This document shows, one piece after another, positions 25,026-33,126 of a DNA stretch of 33,520 nt (positions within the stretch are counted from its first letter, which is position 1; each line of letters starts with the position of its first letter). The stretch spans positions 1-33,520 of the forward strand of contig JAHDQI010000096.1 of the NCBI GenBank assembly GCA_018433925.1, read 5' to 3'. Position numbers and translations under genes: made by a program. The notes beneath the pieces are model-generated. The model saw nothing but the letters and a program-made list of their open reading frames with translations. It had not been told where the DNA came from and searched no databases. The DNA comes from Phycisphaerae bacterium. GTDB taxonomy: Bacteria > Planctomycetota > Phycisphaerae > Sedimentisphaerales > Anaerohalosphaeraceae.

Positions 25026-26783
25026 TTGAAAACTTTACTCAGCGGGAATGAAGCCATTGCACGGGGAGCTTATGAGGCAGGCGTGACGGTTGCGGCCGGG
25101 TATCCGGGAACTCCTTCGACCGAAATTCTTGAAAGCGCAGTTCAATACAAGGATGTCATCTACTGCGAATGGTCGCCGAATGAAAAAGTTGCATTCGAAA
25201 TGGCGGCCGCGGCGGCCTGCGCCGGGGCCCGATCCATTGTAACGATGAAGCATGTAGGATTGAATGTGGCGGCCGATCCACTGATGACGCTAAGCTATAT
25301 TGGTGTCGAGGGCGGCATGGTCATCTGTGTTGCAGATGATCCGGGGATGCATTCTTCCCAAAATGAGCAGGATACCCGCAATTATGCCCGGTTTGCGAAA
25401 ATCCCTGTCTTTGAGCCGGCCGACAGCCAGGAAGCCAAAGACTTTGTAAAAATCGGCATTGCTGTTTCGGAGACCTACAAAACCCCGGTTATTCTTCGCA
25501 GCACCACTCGTATCAGCCACTCCCGAAGTATTGTGGAGTTTGCGGATCGCCAGGAAAATACGAGATCCATCGGGCTGGAGAAGAATCCGCCCCGTTTTGT
25601 CCCGATTCCTATTTGGGGCCGTGTCATGCGGAAAAAGGTGGAGGAGCGTCTTGGCCGACTGGGTGAGGCGGCGGCCGCATCCCCGGCGAATCGGATTGAG
25701 TGGAAAGACCGCGCGCTGGGACTCGTTACCAGCGGCATTGCTTACCAGTATGCCCGCGAGGTCTGGCCGGAGGCCTCGATTTTAAAACTCGGTTTTACCT
25801 ATCCGTTTCCGGACCGGCTCATCAGGGAATTTGAGGAGGGTGCGAAAAAGATTCTCGTGATCGAGGAGTTGGATGATATTCTGGAGCAGCACATCAAAGC
25901 CATGGGGATTGAGTGTGTGGGCCGGGAGTATGTGCCGGGGATTGGTGAACTTTCGGTCCCCGTTCTTCAGAAAAGCCGGGCCCGGCTGGAAGGACGAGAA
26001 GAAAGCGGGATTCCCGCTCCGAAATATCTCGACCGCCTGCCTGCCCGTCCGCCGGTCCTGTGTCCGGGCTGTCCGCATCGCGGTATTTTTTCGGCGCTCG
26101 GCAAACATGACGTTGTGGTTACCGGCGATATCGGCTGCTATAGTCTGGGGACGTTCAAGCCGCTTGATCGGATGGATATTATCCTGTGCATGGGTGGAGG
26201 TATTTCGATGGCCCACGGACTGGATAAGGCCGGAGAGAAAAAAAAGGTCGTTGGTATCGTCGGGGACTCGACATTTTTTCATTCCGGCATCACCGGTCTG
26301 CTGAATATTGTTTACAATAAAGGATGTTCTACCATCATTGTTGTGGACAATCGGACAACTGCCATGACCGGGCACCAGGAACATCCCGGTACGGGCATGA
26401 CCCTGATGGGAGAAGAAACCACGGCTGTCTCGATAGAAGAGATTGGGAAGGCCTGCGGGATTGAGCGGGTCCATACGCTCGATCCGTACAATGTGCAGGA
26501 AACGCAGCGGATCATCAAACAGGAGCTGGATTCGGACACCCCCTCGCTGATTGTATCGCGTGCTGTCTGTCCGCTTCGAGCGAGGCGGAAAGTGGGTCCC
26601 ATTCGTCGGATCGATGCTGAACGGTGCCGGGCCTGCGGGGCCTGTCTGAAACTGGGCTGTCCGGCTATTGACGGAAGTCAGAAGAAACCGACGATAAATG
26701 AATATCTATGTTACGGTTGCGGCCTGTGTGAACAGATTTGTCCATTCCATGCAATTACCCATACAGAGGAAACAGCGAGATGA
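25026..26783 (+). CDS. iorA: indolepyruvate:ferredoxin oxidoreductase, alpha subunit
   Basis: Protein of 585 aa, a usual IorA length. The TTG start at 25026 follows AAGGAAAG about 6 bases upstream. The N-terminal domain begins LLSGNEAIARGAYEAGV, with AGYPGTPSTEI (24-34). The middle holds CPGCPHRG (346-353), GDIGCYS and the thiamine-diphosphate motif GDSTFFHSG (413-421). The C-terminus carries two 4Fe-4S motifs: Cys534/537/540/545 and Cys562/565/568/572. The enzyme oxidatively decarboxylates aryl-pyruvates to arylacetyl-CoA with ferredoxin as acceptor, and can run in reverse with reduced ferredoxin. Oxygen sensitivity is typical, pointing to an anaerobe. It overlaps iorB by four bases. Confidence 0.95.
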   Translation: MKTLLSGNEAIARGAYEAGVTVAAGYPGTPSTEILESAVQYKDVIYCEWSPNEKVAFEMAAAAACAGARSIVTMKHVGLNVAADPLMTLSYIGVEGGMVICVADDPGMHSSQNEQDTRNYARFAKIPVFEPADSQEAKDFVKIGIAVSETYKTPVILRSTTRISHSRSIVEFADRQENTRSIGLEKNPPRFVPIPIWGRVMRKKVEERLGRLGEAAAASPANRIEWKDRALGLVTSGIAYQYAREVWPEASILKLGFTYPFPDRLIREFEEGAKKILVIEELDDILEQHIKAMGIECVGREYVPGIGELSVPVLQKSRARLEGREESGIPAPKYLDRLPARPPVLCPGCPHRGIFSALGKHDVVVTGDIGCYSLGTFKPLDRMDIILCMGGGISMAHGLDKAGEKKKVVGIVGDSTFFHSGITGLLNIVYNKGCSTIIVVDNRTTAMTGHQEHPGTGMTLMGEETTAVSIEEIGKACGIERVHTLDPYNVQETQRIIKQELDSDTPSLIVSRAVCPLRARRKVGPIRRIDAERCRACGACLKLGCPAIDGSQKKPTINEYLCYGCGLCEQICPFHAITHTEETAR

Positions 26784-27367
26784 GTAATCAGGAAACCCAA
26801 AGCGTGGTTCTTGTGGGGGTCGGCGGACAGGGAATTTTACTGTCCAGCGAAATCGTTGCCCAAACCGCGATGAAAGCCGGGTATGATGTGAAAACCAATG
26901 AGGTCCATGGTATGGCCCAGCGAGGCGGTTCCGTGATTGCCCAGATTCGATATGGCCGCCGGGTTTACAGTCCTTTGGTGGCGAAGGGGACTGCCCGGGT
27001 CTTGTGTGCCCTGGAGCGGATTGAAGCCCTGCGTTATGCGGACTATCTGGCGCCGGGAGGGCTGGTGGTGGTCAATTCCCAGGTCATTACGCCGGTAACC
27101 GTTTCGATGGGAGCCGCCGAATACCCGGATGATGCTGAACGGATGCTGCGTGAGCAGTTTGAGAATCTGGTATATTTTGACGCGGCCCAAAAGGCCATTG
27201 AACTGGGCAATATCCGGGCGGCGAATGTTGTTCTGCTGGGGGTTCTTTCCACGGGGCTGGACCTTCCGGTTGAAACCTGGCGGGAAGCGATTGCCGGCTG
27301 TGTGAAACCGGCTTATCAGGAGTTGAATCTCAAGGCTTTTGAAGAAGGGAGGAACGCAGCGGCATGA
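26780..27367 (+). CDS. iorB: indolepyruvate:ferredoxin oxidoreductase, beta subunit
   Basis: Protein of 195 aa from the ATG at 26780, which overlaps the iorA stop as ATGA. A longer frame from 26738 would run into iorA and adds nothing family-like. VVLVGVGGQGILLSSEIVAQ near the N-terminus and NEVHGMAQRGGSVIAQIRYG are the standard gamma-type oxidoreductase-domain motifs. Together with IorA it forms the complete two-subunit enzyme. The stop overlaps the paaK start by four bases, so all three genes are translationally coupled and probably made in fixed ratio. Confidence 0.95.
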   Translation: MSNQETQSVVLVGVGGQGILLSSEIVAQTAMKAGYDVKTNEVHGMAQRGGSVIAQIRYGRRVYSPLVAKGTARVLCALERIEALRYADYLAPGGLVVVNSQVITPVTVSMGAAEYPDDAERMLREQFENLVYFDAAQKAIELGNIRAANVVLLGVLSTGLDLPVETWREAIAGCVKPAYQELNLKAFEEGRNAAA

Positions 27368-28656
27368 GTGCAGACCGATACTTTCAGGAATCCCTGGAAA
27401 CAGCTTCTTTGGATGCTCTTCGGGCCATTCAGTCTGAGCGTCTTCGGGCCGTAGTACGCCATGTTTATGAGCACAATCGAGTTCTTCGCGATCAGATGAA
27501 TCAGCGGGGTGTTGATCCGGCAGCGATTCAATCTGTTGAAGATATTGGCGCTCTTCCCCTGATGAATAAGGACCTGTTCCGGGAATGTTATCCGCTGGCA
27601 TTGTGCTGTGTTGCGCCGAACCAATTGGCGGAGATGCACATGTCCAGCGGGTCTACCGGCACACCGGTTGTTATGCCTTATACGAAATCCGATCTCAATC
27701 AGTGGGGCGAATGTATGGCTCGCTGCTATATCATGGCCGGGGCGAGGCCGGGTGATCCCGTACAGATCACACCTTCGTTCGGGTTGTTTAACGGGGGGTT
27801 TGGAATGTATCACGGGGCTCGTGCCGCCGGGTTGTTTATCATTCCCACAGGAGCGGGTAATACGCCGCGGCAGATTAAACTGGCCAAAGATTTCGGCACC
27901 CGCGTTTTGACCGGGGTGGTCAGTTACGGAATCCGGGTCATGGAGGTGATGCAGGAAATGCAGGAACGCCTGCCCGCCCTGCAAATCGGAATTTTCGGGG
28001 CCGAGATCTTTTCAGACTCGATGAAGAAGAAAATTGCCAAAGGTCTTGGGGCGGCGGTGTTTGATATTTACGGCATGACGGAAACCGGCGGTGTCGGAAC
28101 TCTTGGGATGGACTGCCAGGTCCATAACGGCATCCATATCTGGGAAGATCATTATTTTGTAGAAATCCTCAAGCCCGGTAGTGAAGAACCCGTGCTGGAC
28201 GGCCGGCAGGGGGAGCTGGTCATCACTTCCCTGACTCGCCAGGCCCTTCCTGTTATCCGCTTTCGCACGGGAGATCTGACCTGTATTCTCAGCCGTGAGG
28301 TTTGCAGTTGCGGCCGAACGCATGTGCGTGTGGCGCCCATTACCGGCCGTGTGGATGATATGCTGATTGTTAAAGGAGTCAATTTCTTCCCCAAACAGAT
28401 CGAACAGACCCTGATGCAGATTCCGGGTACCGGGGCCAATTACCAGATTATTATTGAGGAGATCGAAGGCGTTCGGGATGTTACCGTCAATGTGGAAGCC
28501 GAGCCGTCTGTAACGGGCTTTATGGTAGAAAAGGCCCTGAAAGAGGCCCTTGGATTCAGCCCCAAAGGCGACGTTTATCCCATCGGAGAACTGCCCAGAC
28601 AACCCGGCAAGGCACAGCGTGTTTTTTACAGAGCTCAAGATGGGACGCTCCAGTAA
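27364..28656 (+). CDS. paaK: phenylacetate-CoA ligase family protein (AMP-forming)
   Basis: Protein of 430 aa, a typical PaaK length. Signature motifs: the P-loop SSGSTGTP (94-101), YGMTETGG (236-243), IRFRTGD (298-304) and the C-terminal hinge region GRVDDMLIVKGVNFFP (328-343). It activates phenylacetate or another arylacetate with ATP and CoA to arylacetyl-CoA, AMP and PPi. Coupling to iorAB is the gene order seen where arylacetates are either scavenged to make aromatic amino acids or formed from them. No ring-attack genes (paaABCDE or paaG-like) are present, so full phenylacetate degradation is not supported here. Confidence 0.9.
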   Translation: MSADRYFQESLETASLDALRAIQSERLRAVVRHVYEHNRVLRDQMNQRGVDPAAIQSVEDIGALPLMNKDLFRECYPLALCCVAPNQLAEMHMSSGSTGTPVVMPYTKSDLNQWGECMARCYIMAGARPGDPVQITPSFGLFNGGFGMYHGARAAGLFIIPTGAGNTPRQIKLAKDFGTRVLTGVVSYGIRVMEVMQEMQERLPALQIGIFGAEIFSDSMKKKIAKGLGAAVFDIYGMTETGGVGTLGMDCQVHNGIHIWEDHYFVEILKPGSEEPVLDGRQGELVITSLTRQALPVIRFRTGDLTCILSREVCSCGRTHVRVAPITGRVDDMLIVKGVNFFPKQIEQTLMQIPGTGANYQIIIEEIEGVRDVTVNVEAEPSVTGFMVEKALKEALGFSPKGDVYPIGELPRQPGKAQRVFYRAQDGTLQ

Positions 28657-28692
28657 TCTGCTAATAATTGATAAAAAAAATCAAAAATAAGG

Positions 28693-28720
28693 TTGTATTG
28701 TCCCAGTCTTTTTTTATAAT
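28693..28720 (+). promoter_or_regulatory. candidate promoter of the TRAP transporter genes
   Basis: TTGTAT (28693-28698), a 16-base spacer and a perfect TATAAT (28715-28720) in the 137-bp gap after paaK. Transcription would begin near 28727, giving a leader of about 67 bases before dctP. The TRAP genes could therefore be expressed separately from iorAB-paaK. No intrinsic terminator is visible after paaK, so read-through is also possible. Confidence 0.45.
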
Positions 28721-28793
28721 AAACACTTCTATATATAGAAACGAATGCGAGCGAAAGTCCTTGCTGAACAGGTCTTTTGGAAAGGATGAAAAA

Positions 28794-29828
28794 ATGAAAA
28801 AGGCAGCTATATTGGTTTTGTGGACCCTTTTTGTTGTATTTCTTCCGGGTTGTAAAAAATCAGAACCAACCGACCAGCCATCCCAAGCGAAAGTCATCCA
28901 ACTGACTTATGCTAATTTCCCTCCCGCATCGACCTTTCCCTGCGTCCAGATGGAGCGCTGGAAGGAAGAGGTTGAAAAGCGCACGGGCGGCCAGGTTAAA
29001 ATCCAAACATTCCCCGGGGGAACCCTGCTGGAAGCCAAGGACATGATGGACGGGGTCATTAATAACCAGGCGGATATCGGTTGCCTGTGTATGGCGTATC
29101 AACCGGGTCGTTTTCTGCTTACCAATGCGACTTCGCTGCCGCTTGGCATTCCCAACTCGAAAGTCGGCAGTCAGGTTTTGTGGGATCTGTATAACAAGTA
29201 CAAACCGGATTCGTTTTCCGAGGTCAAGGTGCTGACGATGTTCGCAACAGCTCCCTCTAACATTATGTCAAAAAAGGCCATCCGGAGTCTGGACGATGTC
29301 CAGGGGGTGGATCTTCGCGCTTCCGGGGGGGCGGCCCAGATTCTGAAGGCCTGGGGAGCCAATCAGGTCGGGATGCCCATGTCTGCGACGCCGGAAGCTC
29401 TGCAGAAGGGCGTGGTTCAGGGATTGTTTTCCTCCCTTGAAGTGATGAAGGACTTTAATTATGCGGAGTTGTGCAGGTATGTTACGATGACGGATACTGT
29501 TATCTATCCGTTCGCGGTTGTTATGAACCAGAAAACATGGGATGGCCTGCCGGATTCGGTCAAACAGATCATGGAGGAATTGGCGCTGGAGCAGTGCGTA
29601 TGGACCGGGGAGTACATGGACCAGCATGTTCGAGATGCGATCGAATGGTCAAAAGATACGTACGAGGTTGAAGTGATTGAATTGACACCTTCGCAAAAAG
29701 AAGAATGGAACAGGCGTCTGGAGACAATCACAGACGAGTGGATTTCGCAGGCGAAGGGGAAAGGCCTGCCGGCTGAAGAAATCGTGACGGATCTGAAAAC
29801 ACTGATTCAAACCTACTCCCGACAGTAA
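28794..29828 (+). CDS. dctP: TRAP transporter substrate-binding lipoprotein (DctP family)
   Basis: Protein of 344 aa from the ATG at 28794, preceded by AAAGGATG with suitable spacing. The frame stays open back to 28668, but that extension hides the lipoprotein signal. The signal peptide ends FLPGC with lipidated Cys20. The mature part shows DctP features: LTYANFPPASTFPCVQMERW, EEVEKRTGGQVKIQTFPGG, GADI-type loop (NNQADIGCLCMAYQPG) and LRASGGAAQILKAWG. It binds an organic acid outside the membrane for the DctQM permease. The neighbours suggest arylacetates or aryl-oxoacids as ligand, though many TRAP systems take sugar acids. Confidence 0.92.
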   Translation: MKKAAILVLWTLFVVFLPGCKKSEPTDQPSQAKVIQLTYANFPPASTFPCVQMERWKEEVEKRTGGQVKIQTFPGGTLLEAKDMMDGVINNQADIGCLCMAYQPGRFLLTNATSLPLGIPNSKVGSQVLWDLYNKYKPDSFSEVKVLTMFATAPSNIMSKKAIRSLDDVQGVDLRASGGAAQILKAWGANQVGMPMSATPEALQKGVVQGLFSSLEVMKDFNYAELCRYVTMTDTVIYPFAVVMNQKTWDGLPDSVKQIMEELALEQCVWTGEYMDQHVRDAIEWSKDTYEVEVIELTPSQKEEWNRRLETITDEWISQAKGKGLPAEEIVTDLKTLIQTYSRQ

Positions 29829-29836
29829 TAGACATC

Positions 29837-30334
29837 ATGCGGATCCAAACGTTATCCATGATTGAGCTTTTCCTGCAGAAGGTCCTGCTGGCCGTGGCGG
29901 CCTTTTTTCTGCTGGCCATGGTCGGGATTACCTGTGCGGATATCCTGCTTCGGCTGTTTGCTAAGCCGCTTCCCGGTGTGTTCGAATTGATGGGCTTTTC
30001 AGGTGCCCTGGTTGCCGCCTGCTCCCTGGCATACACCCAGCGGAAAAAAGACCATCTGGCGGTGGATATTCTGACCAGTCTGTTTCCGAAACCGGTTCAG
30101 AAAGTCTTGGATATTGTTAATCGATTTACGTGTATGCTGTTCTGCGCCGCGGCGGCCTGGCAGATTGCCAAACTGGCGACCACCCTGATGAAAACCGGGG
30201 AAGTGACCGAGACGCTGCGAATTGTGTTCTATCCTTTTACCTATGGAGTGGCGGCTGGTTTCGGACTGCTGACCTTCGTGTTTTTTATTGAATTGCTGAA
30301 AATCCTGTTTGGCTGCACTGAGGAATCCGCATGA
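29837..30334 (+). CDS. dctQ: TRAP transporter small membrane subunit (DctQ family)
   Basis: Protein of 165 aa with four hydrophobic helices (about 18-38, 47-63, 85-108, 130-155). The second-helix pattern PGVFELMGFSGALVAACSLAYTQ, split around residues 37-60, and the following RKKDHLAVDILTSLFPK are classic DctQ. The gene begins 8 bp after dctP and overlaps dctM by four bases. There is little Shine-Dalgarno sequence, so it probably depends on translational coupling to dctP. Confidence 0.9.
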   Translation: MRIQTLSMIELFLQKVLLAVAAFFLLAMVGITCADILLRLFAKPLPGVFELMGFSGALVAACSLAYTQRKKDHLAVDILTSLFPKPVQKVLDIVNRFTCMLFCAAAAWQIAKLATTLMKTGEVTETLRIVFYPFTYGVAAGFGLLTFVFFIELLKILFGCTEESA

Positions 30335-31638
30335 GCATGGCCGCCGTCGGGATTCTTGGAATTGTCGTTTTGATGCTGGTGCTGTTTTTGCTGGGTACGC
30401 CGGTCGGTTTTGCAATGGCGATTGTAGGCTTTTTGGTATTTTCTTATGTGGTCTCTCCCCAGGCGGCCCTGAGCATGGTTGGAACGTCTCTGTGGGCCAC
30501 TTTTTCTAAGTACGGGCTGACGGTGATTCCGCTTTTTATTTTCATGGGTCAAATTGCCTTTCATTCCGGCATTAACCGGAATCTGTACCGAGCGGCCTAT
30601 TGCTGGATTGGTCATATTCGAGGCGGCATCGCGATTGCAACCGTCCTGGCCTGTTCGGCCTTTGCGGCGATCTGCGGTTCCAACACAGCCACCGCCGCCA
30701 CCATGGCGACCGTGGCATTGCCGGAGATGAAAAAATACAACTATCATCCGCGATTGAGTATCGGAGCGATTGCCAGCGGTTCGACGCTTGGAGTGGTCAT
30801 TCCGCCCAGCGTTGTCCTTATCATTATCGGCCTGTCCACTGAGCAGTCCATTGCCAAACTGTTTTACGGAGGCATTGGCGCCGGTGTGGTTTTGACGCTG
30901 CTGCTGGCGCTGACCGTCTATCTGCTTTGTTGGCTCTTTCCGAACTGGGGACCGGTCGGTTCAAAGGTTAGTTTTCGTGAAAAGTTTATTTCGCTCAAAG
31001 GCGCCTTTGAGATGGTGCTTCTGTTTTTGTTGGTCATCCTTGGACTTTACTTCGGGATATTTACCCCCTCTGAAGCCGGAGCGGCCGGGGCGTTCCTGGC
31101 CATTGTCATCGGAGTACTGCAGAAAAAACTGTCCTGGAAGGGATTTCTTGACTCAATTAAAGATACCCTGAAGGCATCCTGTATGGTAATCACGATCGTA
31201 GCCGGTGCCATCATTTTCGGGAAATTTCTGACTGTCACCCGCATTCCCTATGAAATCGCCGATACGGTGGCTTCTCTGCCTGTCCCGAAAACCGTCATTA
31301 TGCTATTGATTTTTATGTTTTTTATTATCGGCGGAGCCGTGATGGATGCCTTGGCACTATTGATGATCAGCATTCCCATTTTCTTTCCGGTGGCAACAGG
31401 TTTAGGTTACGATCCGTTATGGTTTTCCGTTACCATTACTGTAATTACCACGCTGGGAGCCATTACTCCGCCTGTGGGCGCTACGACATATGTTGTGGGA
31501 GCAATGGCCAAAGAGGTCTCCTTGCAGGAGGTCTTTAAGGGGGTTCTGTATTTTATCCCGGCTTATCTCCTGTGCATCCTGCTGCTTATGCTGTTCCCCA
31601 AGATTATTACCTTTTTACCTGCTATTTTGAGACAGTAA
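30331..31638 (+). CDS. dctM: TRAP transporter large permease subunit (DctM family)
   Basis: Protein of 435 aa, the usual DctM size, with about 11-13 membrane helices. Family motifs: LLGTPVGFAMAIVGF (21-35), PLFIFMGQIAFHSGI, ACSAFAAICGSNTATAATM (the sodium/substrate hairpin), GSTLGVVIPPSVVLIIIG and TPPVGATTYVVGAMA. It carries the ion-coupled translocation step of the TRAP system with DctQ. Its ATG overlaps the dctQ stop. No clear intrinsic terminator follows; the next gene is about 300 bp away. Confidence 0.95.
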   Translation: MSMAAVGILGIVVLMLVLFLLGTPVGFAMAIVGFLVFSYVVSPQAALSMVGTSLWATFSKYGLTVIPLFIFMGQIAFHSGINRNLYRAAYCWIGHIRGGIAIATVLACSAFAAICGSNTATAATMATVALPEMKKYNYHPRLSIGAIASGSTLGVVIPPSVVLIIIGLSTEQSIAKLFYGGIGAGVVLTLLLALTVYLLCWLFPNWGPVGSKVSFREKFISLKGAFEMVLLFLLVILGLYFGIFTPSEAGAAGAFLAIVIGVLQKKLSWKGFLDSIKDTLKASCMVITIVAGAIIFGKFLTVTRIPYEIADTVASLPVPKTVIMLLIFMFFIIGGAVMDALALLMISIPIFFPVATGLGYDPLWFSVTITVITTLGAITPPVGATTYVVGAMAKEVSLQEVFKGVLYFIPAYLLCILLLMLFPKIITFLPAILRQ

Positions 31639-31898
31639 GGCGATGTAAAATGGGTTGTCTGCATCGAAGTAAGAAACGGATGCAATCTACAATTTGGCGT
31701 CGCAAGATGTTTATAAGTTCTTTATTTAGAATGGTTTGCTTATGCCTCCAGGAAGGCCGCGGTGTGCCTGAGCCGTTCAGTGTTCCTTTCGAGAAACTAT
31801 AACCCTTTGCAAAAACAATGCTTATAATCAAATCGCCCGTCCTGGGTTTCCCCGATTCAAGTATTCTTCCAGTCTGACATAGCCCTTTTCAGCATTTC

Positions 31899-31927
31899 TT
31901 GACGCAGGCGGTAAATTGTGGGATACT
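31899..31927 (+). promoter_or_regulatory. candidate promoter of dxr
   Basis: TTGACG (31899-31904), a 17-base spacer and GATACT (31922-31927) make a fair housekeeping-type promoter. Transcription would start near 31934, only about three bases before the dxr ATG at 31937. The rest of the gap 31639-31898 shows no gene or clear terminator. Confidence 0.4.
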
Positions 31928-31936
31928 TACAGGTCT

Positions 31937-33103
31937 ATGAAAAAACGAGTGGCGATTCTTGGTTCAACCGGATCTATCGGTCAAAATGCGTTGTGTGTCA
32001 TTGAGGCGCTGGGACCGGAGTACGAAGTTGCGGCGCTGACGGCTCACAGCCGGTATGATTTGCTGGCCGAGCAGGCCGAACGGTATCAGCCGGCCGTTAT
32101 TGCTTTGACGCATCCTGATTTTAAGCCGGGATATGAGGCCTTTTCGGGCGGCTTTTCCGGTAGCGTGTTATATGGTCCTGACAGTTTGGCGGATATCGCA
32201 GTGCGGGAGGATGTAGATATTGTGCTGTGCGGCGTGGTGGGAGCGGCAGGGCTTCCGGCCGTGTTGGCGGCGGCCGGTGCGGGAAAGCGGCTGGCGATTG
32301 CCAATAAGGAGCCGCTGGTGATCGCCGGGGAGCTGCTGACTCGACGGGCGGCTGAAAACGGGGCTGAGATTCTGCCGATAGACAGTGAACATTCAGCCGT
32401 GTTTCAAGCTCTGCAGGCCGGCCGACCGCAAGAGGTGAGGCGGATTGTGCTGACGGCTTCCGGAGGGCCTTTTTTGCGGTCCGGGCGGCAGGAAATGGAG
32501 GAGGCAACTGTCGAGCAGGCCCTGGCGCATCCGACCTGGAGGATGGGACCGAAAATCACAGTTGATTCGGCGACGATGATGAATAAAGCGTTGGAAGTGA
32601 TTGAGGCGCAGTGGCTTTTTGGGCTGCCGGTGGATCAGATTGATGTGCTGATTCATCCGGAGTCGATTGTGCATTCGATGGTGGAATTTGTCGACGGTTC
32701 GGTGATTGCCCAGCTTGGCACGCCAGATATGAAGACGCCGATTCAATACGCTTTGACCTATCCGGAGCGGCGGGAGGGGGTTGCAGAGGGGTTGAAACTG
32801 GAGGAAATGGGTCGTTTGACCTTTGAGCCGCCGGATTTGGAGCAGTTTCGGGCGCTGGCGCTGGGGTATGAGGCGGCACGGCAGGGGGGATCAGCCCCGG
32901 TGGTGCTAAATGCGGCCAATGAGGAGGCGGTGGCGGCTTTTCTGGAGGGAAAGATACGATTTGGCCGAATACGAGAACTTATCGAGCAGACGCTTGAGAC
33001 CCATACGGTGCGGGAACACCTGTCGCTGGAGGCCCTGCTGGAAACTGACGGCTGGGCAAGAAACCGGGTAAGGCGTCTGCTGGAACTGATGGAAACTGTG
33101 TAA
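31937..33103 (+). CDS. dxr: 1-deoxy-D-xylulose 5-phosphate reductoisomerase
   Basis: Protein of 388 aa from the ATG at 31937; E. coli Dxr has 398 aa. The frame extends to a TTG at 31916, but the family begins at MKKRVAILGSTGSIG. The NADPH loop GSTGSIG is at 9-15, ANKEPLV at 122-128, the metal ligands Asp149 and Glu151 in PIDSEHS, Glu220 in NKALE and the substrate-loop HPESIVHSMVEF at 240-251. It makes 2-C-methyl-D-erythritol 4-phosphate, the committed step of the MEP isoprenoid pathway. It is followed 23 bp later by rseP, a common gene pair in bacteria, so this is core genome rather than accessory. Confidence 0.97.
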   Translation: MKKRVAILGSTGSIGQNALCVIEALGPEYEVAALTAHSRYDLLAEQAERYQPAVIALTHPDFKPGYEAFSGGFSGSVLYGPDSLADIAVREDVDIVLCGVVGAAGLPAVLAAAGAGKRLAIANKEPLVIAGELLTRRAAENGAEILPIDSEHSAVFQALQAGRPQEVRRIVLTASGGPFLRSGRQEMEEATVEQALAHPTWRMGPKITVDSATMMNKALEVIEAQWLFGLPVDQIDVLIHPESIVHSMVEFVDGSVIAQLGTPDMKTPIQYALTYPERREGVAEGLKLEEMGRLTFEPPDLEQFRALALGYEAARQGGSAPVVLNAANEEAVAAFLEGKIRFGRIRELIEQTLETHTVREHLSLEALLETDGWARNRVRRLLELMETV

Positions 33104-33126
33104 AAAAAGCATGAGAGGAACACTGA

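Noticed and set aside
26738-26779. Earlier start for iorB
   Set aside because: It lies in the iorA coding end; the ATGA overlap at 26780 gives the family-typical N-terminus.
26837-27601. 254-codon open frame on the - strand
   Set aside because: Antisense to iorB and paaK; Pro/His/Arg-rich shadow typical of GC-rich coding DNA.
28668-28793. N-terminal extension of dctP
   Set aside because: The extension would bury the lipoprotein signal, while the ATG at 28794 has a good ribosome binding site and gives a typical lipobox.
31639-31898. Terminator or small gene after dctM
   Set aside because: A 6-bp stem (TGCATC/GATGCA near 31669-31695) lacks a T-run, and the short frames have no family features.
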